NCBI GenBank assembly: GCA_023525915.1
Contig: CP026657.1
Location: forward strand, 186,001-250,000
Reading direction: 5' to 3'
Source: Acetispira formosa (nom. nud.)
Lineage (GTDB): Bacteria > Desulfobacterota > Desulfarculia > Adiutricales > Adiutricaceae
Length of the DNA stretch: 64,000 nucleotides
A program made the translations under genes and the position numbers. Positions 1-7,610 of this stretch are shown here, in pieces. The notes under the pieces are model-generated. The model was not told the origin of the DNA, made no database searches, and saw only the letters and a program-made list of their open reading frames with translations. Each line of letters begins with the position of its first letter. Position 1 is the stretch's first letter.

Positions 1-349
1 TTGGCGGCCCAGAGGCCAGGTGGCTGGCTGTGGCCCCGGCAAATCCAAGCCAGGCCGGTTCGAACTGGCGGAAAATCTGAACGCTGTGATAATCAAAACC
101 ATCAGACGGGGGCGGAGCGGCCCGGCCGAGAAAGAAATTGACGCCGCTTATGGAAAACAGAAATTGCGGGTCGCCAACTGTTTCTGGAAAAATGCCGGAT
201 AACTGTTGATATGTTGGAATTGCCGGGCCATTTTCGCCATTGAATAAAAGCACCTGGTCATTATCAAGGAGTATTATCAGGTCGCCGGCTTGCGGCTTCA
301 GAGGGTGAAAGCTGATGTCCAGTATGTGTGGATAAATATCTTGCAGCAT
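1..349 (-). CDS. NADH pyrophosphatase-like protein (NudC-type), N-terminal part, runs off the window
   Basis: The reading frame starts at an ATG complementary to 347-349 and stays open for 116 codons to the window edge. The translation contains a beta-rich N-terminal region, then FFLGRA, then RQFEPAWLGFAGATASHLA. This order (a short rudimentary Nudix-like domain followed by a helix leading to the zinc ribbon) is what NudC-type NAD(H)/NAD-capped RNA pyrophosphatases show before their Cys4 zinc finger and Nudix box. Those two diagnostic parts lie outside the window, so the call rests on the N-terminal domain alone and a different Nudix protein is possible. The enzyme would be cytoplasmic. It is transcribed away from the aconitase X operon, with which it shares the 350-857 spacer. 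Confidence 0.5.
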   Translation of the reverse strand, partial: MLQDIYPHILDISFHPLKPQAGDLIILLDNDQVLLFNGENGPAIPTYQQLSGIFPETVGDPQFLFSISGVNFFLGRAAPPPSDGFDYHSVQIFRQFEPAWLGFAGATASHLASGPP

Positions 350-629
350 GGATGATCAAGTCTCCGAGGGGTTGTCGCGCCATTGCGGCCCGCCCGCTTT
401 CACAACGGGTCAACGGGCTTCTCATTATTTTCAAGGATACACTTTATGGCGATACGCAGGTGGAAGTCAAGCCCGGAATCAAAGCCTGAAGAGCCGCGGC
501 GGTTGAGCAAATTAAAACGCCTGAAGACAGGGGGCTTTCAGGCATGGGTATCACCGTTCAGATGAGGTCGATAGTTTTTGACTGATACAACTCACAGAAT
601 GAATTTTTTTTCTATTGGAACGGCCGCAC

Positions 630-682
630 TTTTTGCTGTTTTTTTTGCGTAATTTTGCTATATTCACCAGCCTGTTTTTGCG
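630..682 (+). promoter_or_regulatory. TTTTTGCG direct repeats, candidate enhancer site of a sigma-54 activator
   Basis: Four copies of a T-run ending in TTGC or TTGCG occur at 630-636, 641-649, 653-658 and 675-682. They lie about 80 to 135 bases upstream of the -24 element at 764, the usual distance for an EBP upstream activating sequence. The same TTTTTGCG word recurs beside the EBP gene at 9386 and upstream of the sigma-54 promoter of the MttB gene at 9023, so one regulator may serve both. That link is inference from motif sharing. Confidence 0.4.
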
Positions 683-762
683 TTTTTTTTTATGGAGATA
701 ACCGCATAGACCGCATTTTGGTTAATATATTGAAATTATATATAAAATATATTAAAAATCTT

Positions 763-779
763 CTGGCACTCCAATTGCT
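763..779 (+). promoter_or_regulatory. Sigma-54 (-24/-12) promoter of the aconitase X operon
   Basis: CTGGCACTCCAATTGCT contains TGGC at 764 and TTGC at 775 with the canonical 7-base gap, and the -24 box extends to the preferred TGGCAC. The predicted start lies near 790, giving a leader of about 70 bases before the TTG start at 858. No competing sigma-70 promoter is obvious nearby. Confidence 0.8.
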
Positions 780-857
780 TTATTCAAAAATCTGAAAGTT
801 AAATTTAACCCTGTCTATATCCGCGCCTGTTGCGCGTCACTGTCAAGGAGGGGAGAT

Positions 858-2162
858 TTGCATCTTCATCTTACCGACCATGAGAAAAAATTGTTATCAG
901 GCCACATGGGACGCCTTAAACAGGTTGCCATGGAAAACATTGTTAAATTCGCCGAGGTGGTGGGCGCCGGCCGTTTGTGCCAGGTAACCAAGGCTCACCT
1001 TTACTGCGGAGCCCACAATTATCTGAAAGTTTGCGGCAGCCACGATTTTCACCGGATTTTTACCACCATGCAGCTGGCCCGCCCAGGCGAGGTCATTCCC
1101 TTTACCGAAATCGATGGCGGATGTTTCGCTCAAAGCGACGTGAGCGTCTCTGATTTCCATCAGTATGAAAGCCTGGGCCAGAGCAAAGCCGTTTTTGATG
1201 AAAATAAGCATTTTTTGGTAATGGCCCGCCAGGCCGGGGTGGCCGTGGTGGGCACCTGCGCCCCATATCTGACCGGGTGGCTGCCGGTGGCCGGGGAACA
1301 CTTCGTCAGCACTGAAAGCAGCGTCACCATTGTCGGCAATTCCCTGTGGGGAGCCAGAGGCAATTCCGACGGCATCGAAGCCGCTTTCTGGTCGGCCATC
1401 TGCGGCCGCACACCGGAATTTGGCCTCCATCTGGCTGAAAACCGGGGCGGGACCCACCATTTTAAAATAGAGGCCAACCTTGTTGAATTACCGGACTGGG
1501 ATCTTCTGGGCAAAGCCATTGGGCGGGTTCTGCCAGCCAATGCCGTGCCGGTATTGACTGGAGATTTTCCCAAGCCGGATTTCAATCACCTGCGCCAGTT
1601 TCTGACCTCTTTGGCCATATCCAGCAATGCTCAGTTGTGCCACATTGTGGGACTGACCCCGGAAGCGCCGACCATCGAGGCCGCTTTCAAAAACGTCGCT
1701 CCCCAGGGTGAGATTCGAATCACCAACAAAGATCTTAGCGAGGCTTATGAGCTGATTTCCTCCCCCGGCGAGGGTCCTGTGGATCTGGTAAGTCTGGGCT
1801 GCCCCCATTATGATCTTTCGCAAATCAAGGCCGTTGCCGCTCTGTTGGAGGGCCGCCGGGTGCACCCGGGGGTGAAGCTGATGATCTGGGCGCCGCTTTC
1901 CATAAAATATCTGGCTGAGGTCAATGGCCTGGCCCAGATCATTGAAAAAGCCGGCGGGGCCATTTACGCGGGCAGTTGCCCCACCACTGTGGGGCCATGC
2001 TTATTGGACCCTTTGAGGGGGCTGGTTTTCGACAGTTTCAAAATGGCTTTCAGTGCTAAAAACATGTTCAGCCGCCCGGTTTATTTCGGCGGACCGGCCC
2101 AGAGCCTGGCCGCCGCCGAAGCCGGTTGCTGGCGGGAGGAATTCAGATGGCAGGCGAAATGA
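858..2162 (+). CDS. Aconitase X catalytic (large) subunit, probable cis-3-hydroxy-L-proline dehydratase
   Basis: A 434-residue protein of the AcnX (former DUF521) family. Hallmarks are GTCAPYLTG near residue 132, the GEH...ESS...NSLWGARGN stretch at about 146-169, SLGCPH near 312 and GSCP near 372; Cys134, Cys315 and Cys374 are the likely iron-sulfur ligands. In bacteria, two-subunit AcnX proteins have been characterised as cis-3-hydroxy-L-proline dehydratases giving delta1-pyrroline-2-carboxylate; archaeal relatives dehydrate phosphomevalonate. The adjacent ornithine cyclodeaminase-family gene supports the hydroxyproline reading. The start is TTG, chosen because AAGGAGGGG sits six bases before it. 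First gene of a sigma-54 operon; it overlaps the small-subunit gene by 16 bases. Cytoplasmic. Confidence 0.85.
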   Translation: MHLHLTDHEKKLLSGHMGRLKQVAMENIVKFAEVVGAGRLCQVTKAHLYCGAHNYLKVCGSHDFHRIFTTMQLARPGEVIPFTEIDGGCFAQSDVSVSDFHQYESLGQSKAVFDENKHFLVMARQAGVAVVGTCAPYLTGWLPVAGEHFVSTESSVTIVGNSLWGARGNSDGIEAAFWSAICGRTPEFGLHLAENRGGTHHFKIEANLVELPDWDLLGKAIGRVLPANAVPVLTGDFPKPDFNHLRQFLTSLAISSNAQLCHIVGLTPEAPTIEAAFKNVAPQGEIRITNKDLSEAYELISSPGEGPVDLVSLGCPHYDLSQIKAVAALLEGRRVHPGVKLMIWAPLSIKYLAEVNGLAQIIEKAGGAIYAGSCPTTVGPCLLDPLRGLVFDSFKMAFSAKNMFSRPVYFGGPAQSLAAAEAGCWREEFRWQAK

Positions 2163-2572
2163 TCATTAAGGGCCGGGGGGTTATGCCCGGAGTGGTGGAA
2201 GGGGAGGCCGTTGTCTGTCCAGGCGGCCTTTCAGCCTATGGCGGACTGGATTTGGACAGCGGTGTTATTACTGATTTTGAAAACGTAAATCACGGCCGCA
2301 CCATTAAAAACGCGATTTTGATTTTGCCCAGCTCCAAAGGTTCCAATGGCTGGTCCAGTTCCTTTACGGCCGCCAAGGTGGCCGGAGCCGCCCCTGCGGC
2401 TTGGGCCTTCAGCAAGGTCGATTCCAGTGTCGGCGTGGCTGTGGTTACGGTGGGCATTCCGGCGGTGGTGGATTTTCCGTCCGATAGCGACCCCTGCCTT
2501 AAAATCAACACCGGTGATCGGGTGCGGCTGGACGGAACCCTCGGCACCCTTACAGTTATAAAGAAAAAGTGA
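2147..2572 (+). CDS. Aconitase X swivel-domain (small) subunit
   Basis: A 141-residue protein of the AcnX small-subunit (former DUF126) family, the separate swivel domain that completes the active site of the large subunit. Visible features are GRGVMPGVVEGEAVV at the N terminus, and the conserved SSKGSNGWSSS stretch in the middle, where a serine-rich loop contributes to substrate binding in aconitase-like swivels. The ATG at 2147 is preferred over an upstream TTG at 2126 because GGGAGGA lies six bases before it. The gene begins inside the end of the large-subunit gene, which points to coupled translation and a 1:1 complex. Confidence 0.85.
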   Translation: MAGEMIIKGRGVMPGVVEGEAVVCPGGLSAYGGLDLDSGVITDFENVNHGRTIKNAILILPSSKGSNGWSSSFTAAKVAGAAPAAWAFSKVDSSVGVAVVTVGIPAVVDFPSDSDPCLKINTGDRVRLDGTLGTLTVIKKK

Positions 2573-2579
2573 AGTGATT

Positions 2580-3572
2580 ATGGAACTTACAATTATTAGC
2601 CATGCTGATGTTGAGGAAATGCTGAATTTTCCAGAATGCGTCACCGTGTTGGAAGAGGCTTTTCTTAAGGCGCGAACGGGACAATGCCTCACCCCGCCGC
2701 GCACGCCGCTGGTGTTGGGACCGCAAAAGAATTTCGGGGCCATGGCCGCCTATGTGGAGGGGATGAATACGGTAGGCCTTAAAGTCAACACCGTTTTTTC
2801 CACCAATTCCGGCACCCGTTTCCATATTCACCAGGGCGCGATTCTGGTTTTTGAAACTGAAAACGGCTGTTTGACCGGCATTGTGGAGGCCGCGGCCGTC
2901 ACCAACATCCGCACGGCCGCCGCCAGCGCTCTGGCCACTAAGATACTGACTGACAACAAACCCATGAGTTTGGCCATAATCGGCGCCGGAACCCAAGGTG
3001 CGCAGCACATTGAGGCCATGCTGGCCGTGCGGCCGATAACCAGCCTTTTGATTTGGGATATTGCCCAGGAGCGGGCCGAGGCCATGGCTGAACGCGCCCG
3101 CCTTAAAACCGGGCTGAAGGCCCAGGCTGTGGCCACCGCCGCCGAGGCCGCTGAAGCATCTGATTTGATCTGCGTCTGTACACCTGCCGTCAATCCCGTT
3201 TTATCGGGCGAGTGGGTCAAGCCGGGCACGCATATAAACTCCGTGGGTTTTTCCGGCCCCGGCGGACGGGAACTCGATGATGGTCTGCTGAATAAATCAA
3301 AGCTCTATGTCGATTGGCGGGAAACCATACTGCGCGATTGCGGCGATATTATCCTGCCTCTGAAGAGCGGAGTTATCAGCGAAAAGGATATTTTAGGCGA
3401 CTTTGGCGACTTGACGGCCGCCTCCGGCCCAGGCCGCGCACCCGAAGACATAACTCTTTTCAAGGCCACGGGCGTGGCCATAGAAGATCTGGCCTGCGCG
3501 GAATTTTTGCTGAAAAAAGCCAGGCGCGAAAACCGTGGCGCCAAAACGCTTTTCGGCGGCTTCAATGATTGA
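2580..3572 (+). CDS. Ornithine cyclodeaminase/mu-crystallin family protein, probable delta1-pyrroline-2-carboxylate reductase
   Basis: A 330-residue Rossmann-fold protein. The nucleotide-binding loop is IIGAGTQGAQHIEAM at about residues 135-149, and the family pattern VEAAAVTNIRTAAASALA (about 104-121) and GFSGPGGRELDD are present. Members include ornithine cyclodeaminase, alanine dehydrogenase, ketimine reductases and NAD(P)H-dependent delta1-pyrroline-2-carboxylate reductase. Directly after aconitase X, the last is most likely: the pair would convert cis-3-hydroxyproline to L-proline. The start is uncertain between GTG at 2574 and ATG at 2580; neither has a strong ribosome-binding site and translation may be coupled to the gene ending at 2572. 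Confidence 0.75.
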   Translation: MELTIISHADVEEMLNFPECVTVLEEAFLKARTGQCLTPPRTPLVLGPQKNFGAMAAYVEGMNTVGLKVNTVFSTNSGTRFHIHQGAILVFETENGCLTGIVEAAAVTNIRTAAASALATKILTDNKPMSLAIIGAGTQGAQHIEAMLAVRPITSLLIWDIAQERAEAMAERARLKTGLKAQAVATAAEAAEASDLICVCTPAVNPVLSGEWVKPGTHINSVGFSGPGGRELDDGLLNKSKLYVDWRETILRDCGDIILPLKSGVISEKDILGDFGDLTAASGPGRAPEDITLFKATGVAIEDLACAEFLLKKARRENRGAKTLFGGFND

Positions 3573-3591
3573 AAGAAGGAGAACAACCCCC

Positions 3592-5202
3592 ATGAACAAA
3601 ATTGTCTTAAACGGCCGGGACCTCACCGTCGACCAACTGGTGAGCGTCACCCGCGAATTTACTCCGGTGGAAATAGAATCCGGTTGCCGGGCCAATATCA
3701 TCAAAGTGCGCCAGTGGATCGAAGACCATTGGATGACTCCTGAAGCCCCGCCGATTTACGGTTTCACCACCGGTTTGGGTAAACTGAAGGATACCCGCAT
3801 CAGCCCGGAACAGAACGAGCAGTTCCAGCTGAACATCATCAAATCCCACAGCGGCCAGGTGGGAGACCCCTTGCCGGAGGAGGTTGTGCGGGCGGCCATG
3901 CTGGTGCGGGTCAACCTTTTCTGCCGGGGCGTGTGCGGGCTGCGCATGGAGACTGTGGACAGGCTTTTGGAAATGATCAACCGCCGGGTTCACCCTGTCG
4001 TCCCGACCCTGGGCACAGTGGGATGCAGCGGCGATTTAGGCCCCCTGGCCCACATCGTGGGGGCTATGATCGGCCTGGAAAAGGCCGAGGCCATTTTTGA
4101 GGGACAGCGTCTTCCGGCCCGGCAGGCACTTGAAAAAGCGGGGATGAGCCCAACCTTTGAACTGAAGGCCAAGGATGCCCTCTCGCTGGTTAACGGCACT
4201 ACCGTGTTCGCCGCCTATGCCGCCTTAAATATTCACGACGCCTATGCTGTGGCCCGCATGGCCGACATCACCGGCGCACTGAGTCTGGAAGCCATGCGCG
4301 GCGAATGGGGGGCCTTTGACGATCGTTACCAAGAGGTGGGCAACCATCCCGGCCAGGCCACTGTGGCGGCCAACGTTTTAAAACTTGTACGGAACAGCAC
4401 CCGCACCAGTGAAGAAGCCCGTCGGGTTCACCTGAAGAACGATATCACCCACCCCACCTACAACCCCAGGGTGCAGGACCTTCTGTCGCTCAGATGCATT
4501 CCGCAGGTTCACGGCGCGGTGCGCGATAATCTTGATTACGCGGCCTCCATCATCGAAAAGGAATTAAATGCCGTCACCGATAACCCCCTGGTTTTCTGGA
4601 ACGAAAAAGGCGGCCTTGATTTCGTCAGCGGCGGCAACTCTCATGGCGAACCCATAGGCTTTGCCATGGATATCCTGGCTATGTCTCTGACCGAATTAGG
4701 CAACATTGCCGAGCGCCGCCTGTTTGCCATTTGCGATCCCTGCCTCAGCTACGGCATTCCGCCCATGCTGGCCGGGGAGCCGGCGGGCCTGAACTGCGGC
4801 TATGCGGTCATATCCTGTTCCGCGGCGGCCATAACCTCTGAAAACAAAACCATGTGCTTTCCCTCCACGGCCGACAGCCTCACCACCAAAAGCAGCCAGG
4901 AAGACCACGTCAGCATGGCCCCCTGGGCCACCAGAAAAGCCCGTCACATCCTGAAGAATTTGGAAAAAATCCTGGGCATAGAAACCCTGATAGCCACCCA
5001 GGCAATCAGCCTGACAGAAAAAGAGCTGCCCGGCTTCAAGCTCGGCGACGGCACCGGAGCGGTCTACAGTCGCGTTAAACAGGATTTCCCCGGCACGGAA
5101 AAAGACGAATACATGCCCGACCAATCCGGGGCCTGTATCCGCCTGGTGGAAAAACGCCAAATCTTGAAAGCCGCTGAAAGTGCGGTGGGCAGCCTGAGCT
5201 GA
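3592..5202 (+). CDS. Aromatic ammonia-lyase (HAL/PAL) family protein with altered active site
   Basis: A 536-residue protein of normal family length. The fold-defining blocks are all present: YGFTTGLGKL (53-65), SHSG (85-88), NGTTV (201), SLRCIPQVHGAV (299-310), NAVTDNPLVF (326-335) and SSQEDHVSMAPW (434-445). Three active-site positions differ from histidine ammonia-lyase. The triad that cyclises to the MIO electrophile, normally Ala-Ser-Gly, is Cys145-Ser146-Gly147. The catalytic tyrosine of the YSLR motif is Leu298. The phenylalanine of GGNFHAE is Ser350. Substrate is therefore unlikely to be histidine; see findings. The ATG at 3592 follows AAGGAGA at nine bases. Last gene of the sigma-54 operon and convergent with a betaine transporter. 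Cytoplasmic homotetramer by family. Confidence 0.75.
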   Translation: MNKIVLNGRDLTVDQLVSVTREFTPVEIESGCRANIIKVRQWIEDHWMTPEAPPIYGFTTGLGKLKDTRISPEQNEQFQLNIIKSHSGQVGDPLPEEVVRAAMLVRVNLFCRGVCGLRMETVDRLLEMINRRVHPVVPTLGTVGCSGDLGPLAHIVGAMIGLEKAEAIFEGQRLPARQALEKAGMSPTFELKAKDALSLVNGTTVFAAYAALNIHDAYAVARMADITGALSLEAMRGEWGAFDDRYQEVGNHPGQATVAANVLKLVRNSTRTSEEARRVHLKNDITHPTYNPRVQDLLSLRCIPQVHGAVRDNLDYAASIIEKELNAVTDNPLVFWNEKGGLDFVSGGNSHGEPIGFAMDILAMSLTELGNIAERRLFAICDPCLSYGIPPMLAGEPAGLNCGYAVISCSAAAITSENKTMCFPSTADSLTTKSSQEDHVSMAPWATRKARHILKNLEKILGIETLIATQAISLTEKELPGFKLGDGTGAVYSRVKQDFPGTEKDEYMPDQSGACIRLVEKRQILKAAESAVGSLS

Positions 5203-5274
5203 GAATTAAGTTGAATGGGGGCTCTGCCCAGCCCCCCCGCAAGGGGGCGGGAAAGGCAACCGCCTTGACTCCCC

Positions 5275-5302
5275 GGAGAAACCCCCAAGGCGGGGTTTCT
5301 CC
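5275..5302 (+). terminator. Stem-loop terminator after the lyase gene
   Basis: GGAGAAACCCCC pairs with CGGGGTTTCTCC across a four-base loop and is followed by TTT. It sits 70 bases after the lyase stop codon. Another GC-rich hairpin (CCCCCCGC with GGGGGCGG) lies just upstream at about 5231-5250. Confidence 0.6.
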
Positions 5303-5323
5303 TTTGGATATTCGTTAATCCGC

Positions 5324-5407
5324 CGTGAGTCGGGGTTTGTTTTTGGTCCGGTTCCGTTCCGTGGGATTTAGTCACGGAACCGGACCAAAAACAAACCCCG
5401 ACTCACG
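5324..5407. repeat. Giant hairpin 1 (84 bases)
   Basis: The sequence from CGTGAGTCGGGG to its complement ending at 5407 folds into arms of about 33 bases around the core TTCCGTGGGATTTAGTCACGG. One arm carries an extra five-base TTCCG bulge near the core. A second hairpin with the same core in reverse orientation and related arms lies 50 bases on. It encodes no protein; it may be a REP/BIME-like unit or a bidirectional terminator between convergent genes. Confidence 0.85.
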
Positions 5408-5457
5408 TCTCCCGCTCAGCCATGGACAGTTTTCAGGCTTCAAAGCAGCCAACCATG

Positions 5458-5543
5458 CCGCAAGCGGGAGAAATGTTTTTGCCTGGCTCCGTGACTAAAT
5501 CTCACGGAACGGAGCCAGGCAAAAACATTTCTCCCGCTTGCGG
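5458..5543. repeat. Giant hairpin 2 (86 bases), reverse-oriented relative of hairpin 1
   Basis: Arms of about 33 bases beginning CCGCAAGCGGGAG fold around the core CCGTGACTAAATCTCACGG, which is the reverse complement of the hairpin 1 core apart from one base. The arms share GTTTTTG and TCCG with hairpin 1 but differ elsewhere, and in each copy the differences remain paired. The extra TTCCG bulge is on the opposite arm, as expected for an inverted copy. Confidence 0.85.
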
Positions 5544-5580
5544 TCGTCCGCCATCCTCTATTTTTAAGAATGGCAGGGAC

Positions 5581-5599
5581 GGAGGGGCAGTGCCCCTCC
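5581..5599. terminator. Small terminator hairpin next to the BCCT stop
   Basis: GGAGGGGCAGTGCCCCTCC is a perfect hairpin 17 bases beyond the 3' end of the minus-strand BCCT gene. A T-run follows on the plus strand only, so it best terminates plus-strand transcripts, though it may act both ways between the convergent genes. Confidence 0.5.
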
Positions 5600-5615
5600 T
5601 TTTCATCGACCTTAA

Positions 5616-7217
5616 TCATTTCACCATTACGTCGGGCTCGACTATGGCTGTTTCAGGGTTGTTGGCTACATCGTATTTGTCGGTGTTCCTGAAGATCTTG
5701 ACAATGGCGTAGATGCTTACCACATATACAAAGAGCATTGGCAGGGCTCCGACCATGGGCAGCATCTTGGCGGCCTGCAGCATGTCTATGCCGTCAGGTG
5801 AGGTGGCGTTGGCGAGAATCGAAAGAAAGCTTACCGAGGCCATAACCAGTCCCCAGAAGATTTTCAGATAACCCGGAGGTTCGGCTTCGGCGCCGGTGGC
5901 GGAATTGACGGACATACTGGCGCAGGTGGAGGCCAGGCCGTCACAGCAGGTGACCACCGAGATGTAGAGCACGATGATGAAACACAGGCCCATGACAAAT
6001 GAAAGGGGCAGTTGCTGAAAGTAGGCGAAGACAGAGGCTTCCAGGCCCAAATCAGCCATGGCCTGGTTGATCGGCGCGCCGCGGGTCAGTTCGATACTGA
6101 TGGCCGAAGAGCCGAAGATGCAGAACCAGCCCATGATGAAGAAAGCCGGGAGCATGGTTACGCCGATGATTTGACGGAAAGTGCGTCCCTGGGCGATTTT
6201 GGCCAGGAACATGCCCATCATCGGGCCGTAGACGATCATCCAGATCCAGTAGATAACCGTCCACCACATGGGGAATTTGTCGCCGTCGATGGTGCCCAGA
6301 TAGGTCATTCTGGTGAAGAACATATCCAGCTGCGCGCCCATGGCCTCGGTGGAGAGCGACAGGATGAAGCGGGGGTTGCCAAAGATGAAGGCGTAGATCA
6401 TCATGGCCACGAAGATTTTGGCGTTCCAGTCTGAGAGCCACTTAATGCCCCTTTGAAGGCCGGTGTAGCTGGATAGAAGGAAGGTCGCCAGCACCACGCA
6501 CAAAATGATCCCGCGCAGCATGGTGGATGATTCGATGCCGAAGAATATGCTTATGCCGGTTCCGATGGTGGTGGAGGCCACGGCCATAATGGCGGCCACT
6601 GATACAGCGATGGCGAAGAAGCATAGAGCGTCGATGAAAGTGCCCAGAGCTCCCAGGGCTCTTTTGCCAAAGACCACATACAGCATGGAACTGACCCGGA
6701 AAGGGAGGCGCATGTTATAGCATGCGAAGCCTATGCCGATGGTCAGGATGGTGTAGAGAGCTATGGAGGGGATGCCCCAGTGGAGAAGCGAAGTTCCCAG
6801 GCCCTGAACGGCCGCCCCCTGGCTCATGGGCTCAAGCTTGCCGCCATAGCCTCCGATGCCGGTGACTGGATTGTGGAAGAAGGTGACCGGCTCGGCGATG
6901 CCCCATATGACCATGCCGGTGCCGATGATGGAGCACAGGGCTACGGCGAACCATTTCCAATAGCTGTAAATTGGCTTGGCTTCCGGCCCGCCCATGATGA
7001 TGTCGCCTTTTTTGGAGAAGAAGACCCAGGCTAAAACGGCTATTGAGGTTAGGGTAATAAGGATGTAAAGCCAGCCGAAATAATCATAGCCGAATTCGGA
7101 AATGGCCGTCTCCGCCTTAAAGAAAGACGATGGGTCCGTCAGCCCCAAAATGATGACGGCGGTGAAGATGATCAGCATTGGTATGAAAATACCTTTGCGC
7201 AGCACGTAATCTTTCAT
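5616..7217 (-). CDS. BCCT-family betaine/choline/carnitine transporter 1
   Basis: A 533-residue integral membrane protein with about twelve hydrophobic segments, the first at residues 10-27. The family signature is the tryptophan-rich segment MWWTVIYWIWMIVYGPMMG, which lines the quaternary-ammonium site in BCCT carriers, followed by GRTFRQ. The family imports glycine betaine, carnitine, choline or related compounds with sodium or proton symport, or exchanges substrate and product. The C-terminal tail is short, lacking the long osmosensing tail of BetP, which favours catabolic uptake. Start ATG follows AAGGAGAATCTTT. It lies downstream of the MttB gene on the same strand and probably supplies its substrate. 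Confidence 0.9.
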   Translation of the reverse strand: MKDYVLRKGIFIPMLIIFTAVIILGLTDPSSFFKAETAISEFGYDYFGWLYILITLTSIAVLAWVFFSKKGDIIMGGPEAKPIYSYWKWFAVALCSIIGTGMVIWGIAEPVTFFHNPVTGIGGYGGKLEPMSQGAAVQGLGTSLLHWGIPSIALYTILTIGIGFACYNMRLPFRVSSMLYVVFGKRALGALGTFIDALCFFAIAVSVAAIMAVASTTIGTGISIFFGIESSTMLRGIILCVVLATFLLSSYTGLQRGIKWLSDWNAKIFVAMMIYAFIFGNPRFILSLSTEAMGAQLDMFFTRMTYLGTIDGDKFPMWWTVIYWIWMIVYGPMMGMFLAKIAQGRTFRQIIGVTMLPAFFIMGWFCIFGSSAISIELTRGAPINQAMADLGLEASVFAYFQQLPLSFVMGLCFIIVLYISVVTCCDGLASTCASMSVNSATGAEAEPPGYLKIFWGLVMASVSFLSILANATSPDGIDMLQAAKMLPMVGALPMLFVYVVSIYAIVKIFRNTDKYDVANNPETAIVEPDVMVK

Positions 7218-7610
7218 AAAGATTCTCCTTGTTGGTCAGGATACCGAAGGTTTGACCGGCGCACCATCAACCAGCCTGAAACGGTCGGTTGACAGTGCGA
7301 GTCGCAGTACAGCAAATGAAGGCTTTATAGCCGGGTGCATTCTTTTATTTCCAAAACTTTCCGCCCCTTGAGGCTGCCATAGCGGCTGAAAGGGTTCCAG
7401 CTATGGTTCAGGCAATCCAGAACCATAGCCGCACCGGGCCGGACCGGGGCCCCGGACGCTTCCGCCCTGCTCACCCGGCCGTGGGGAATGGAGCTTACCG
7501 CCAGGGCGGCCTGAAGCCCGGAAACCCCGGAGTATCTGGCGGCGCCGCGGGCCTTGTCGCGGGCGCCATGAATGGGGCGGCCCCCTCCGGTGATCTTCCC
7601 GCGTTCACTT
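7218..7610. other. Spacer between MttB and BCCT genes with a hairpin and an unclaimed open frame
   Basis: About 390 bases between two minus-strand genes. An inverted repeat CTATGGTTC / GAACCATAG spans 7401-7428. One minus-strand frame stays open from inside the end of the MttB gene to a TAA near 7330 and would read PGAAMVLDCLNHSWNPFSRY near its end, but it has no clear start or ribosome-binding site and I recognise no family. The spacer may be a 3'/5' untranslated region or a decayed gene. No sigma-54 sequence is seen in it. Confidence 0.4.

Larger units (their letters stand above)
350..857. other. Intergenic region between the divergent NudC-like gene and the aconitase X operon
   Basis: About 500 bases with no convincing gene. 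The half next to the NudC-like gene is GC-rich and holds a short hairpin (GCCTGAA at 519 pairing with TTCAGGC ending at 543). The half next to the aconitase X gene is very AT-rich and holds TTTTTGCG-type repeats (630-682) and a sigma-54 promoter (763-779), both listed separately. A 39-codon frame starting at 446 has a Shine-Dalgarno-like AAGGA but a highly basic, featureless product, and I do not accept it as a gene. Confidence 0.5.

Noticed and set aside
5422-5712. A 96-codon frame across the second giant hairpin.
   Set aside because: Most of it is hairpin arm sequence and it runs into the 3' end of the BCCT gene on the opposite strand.
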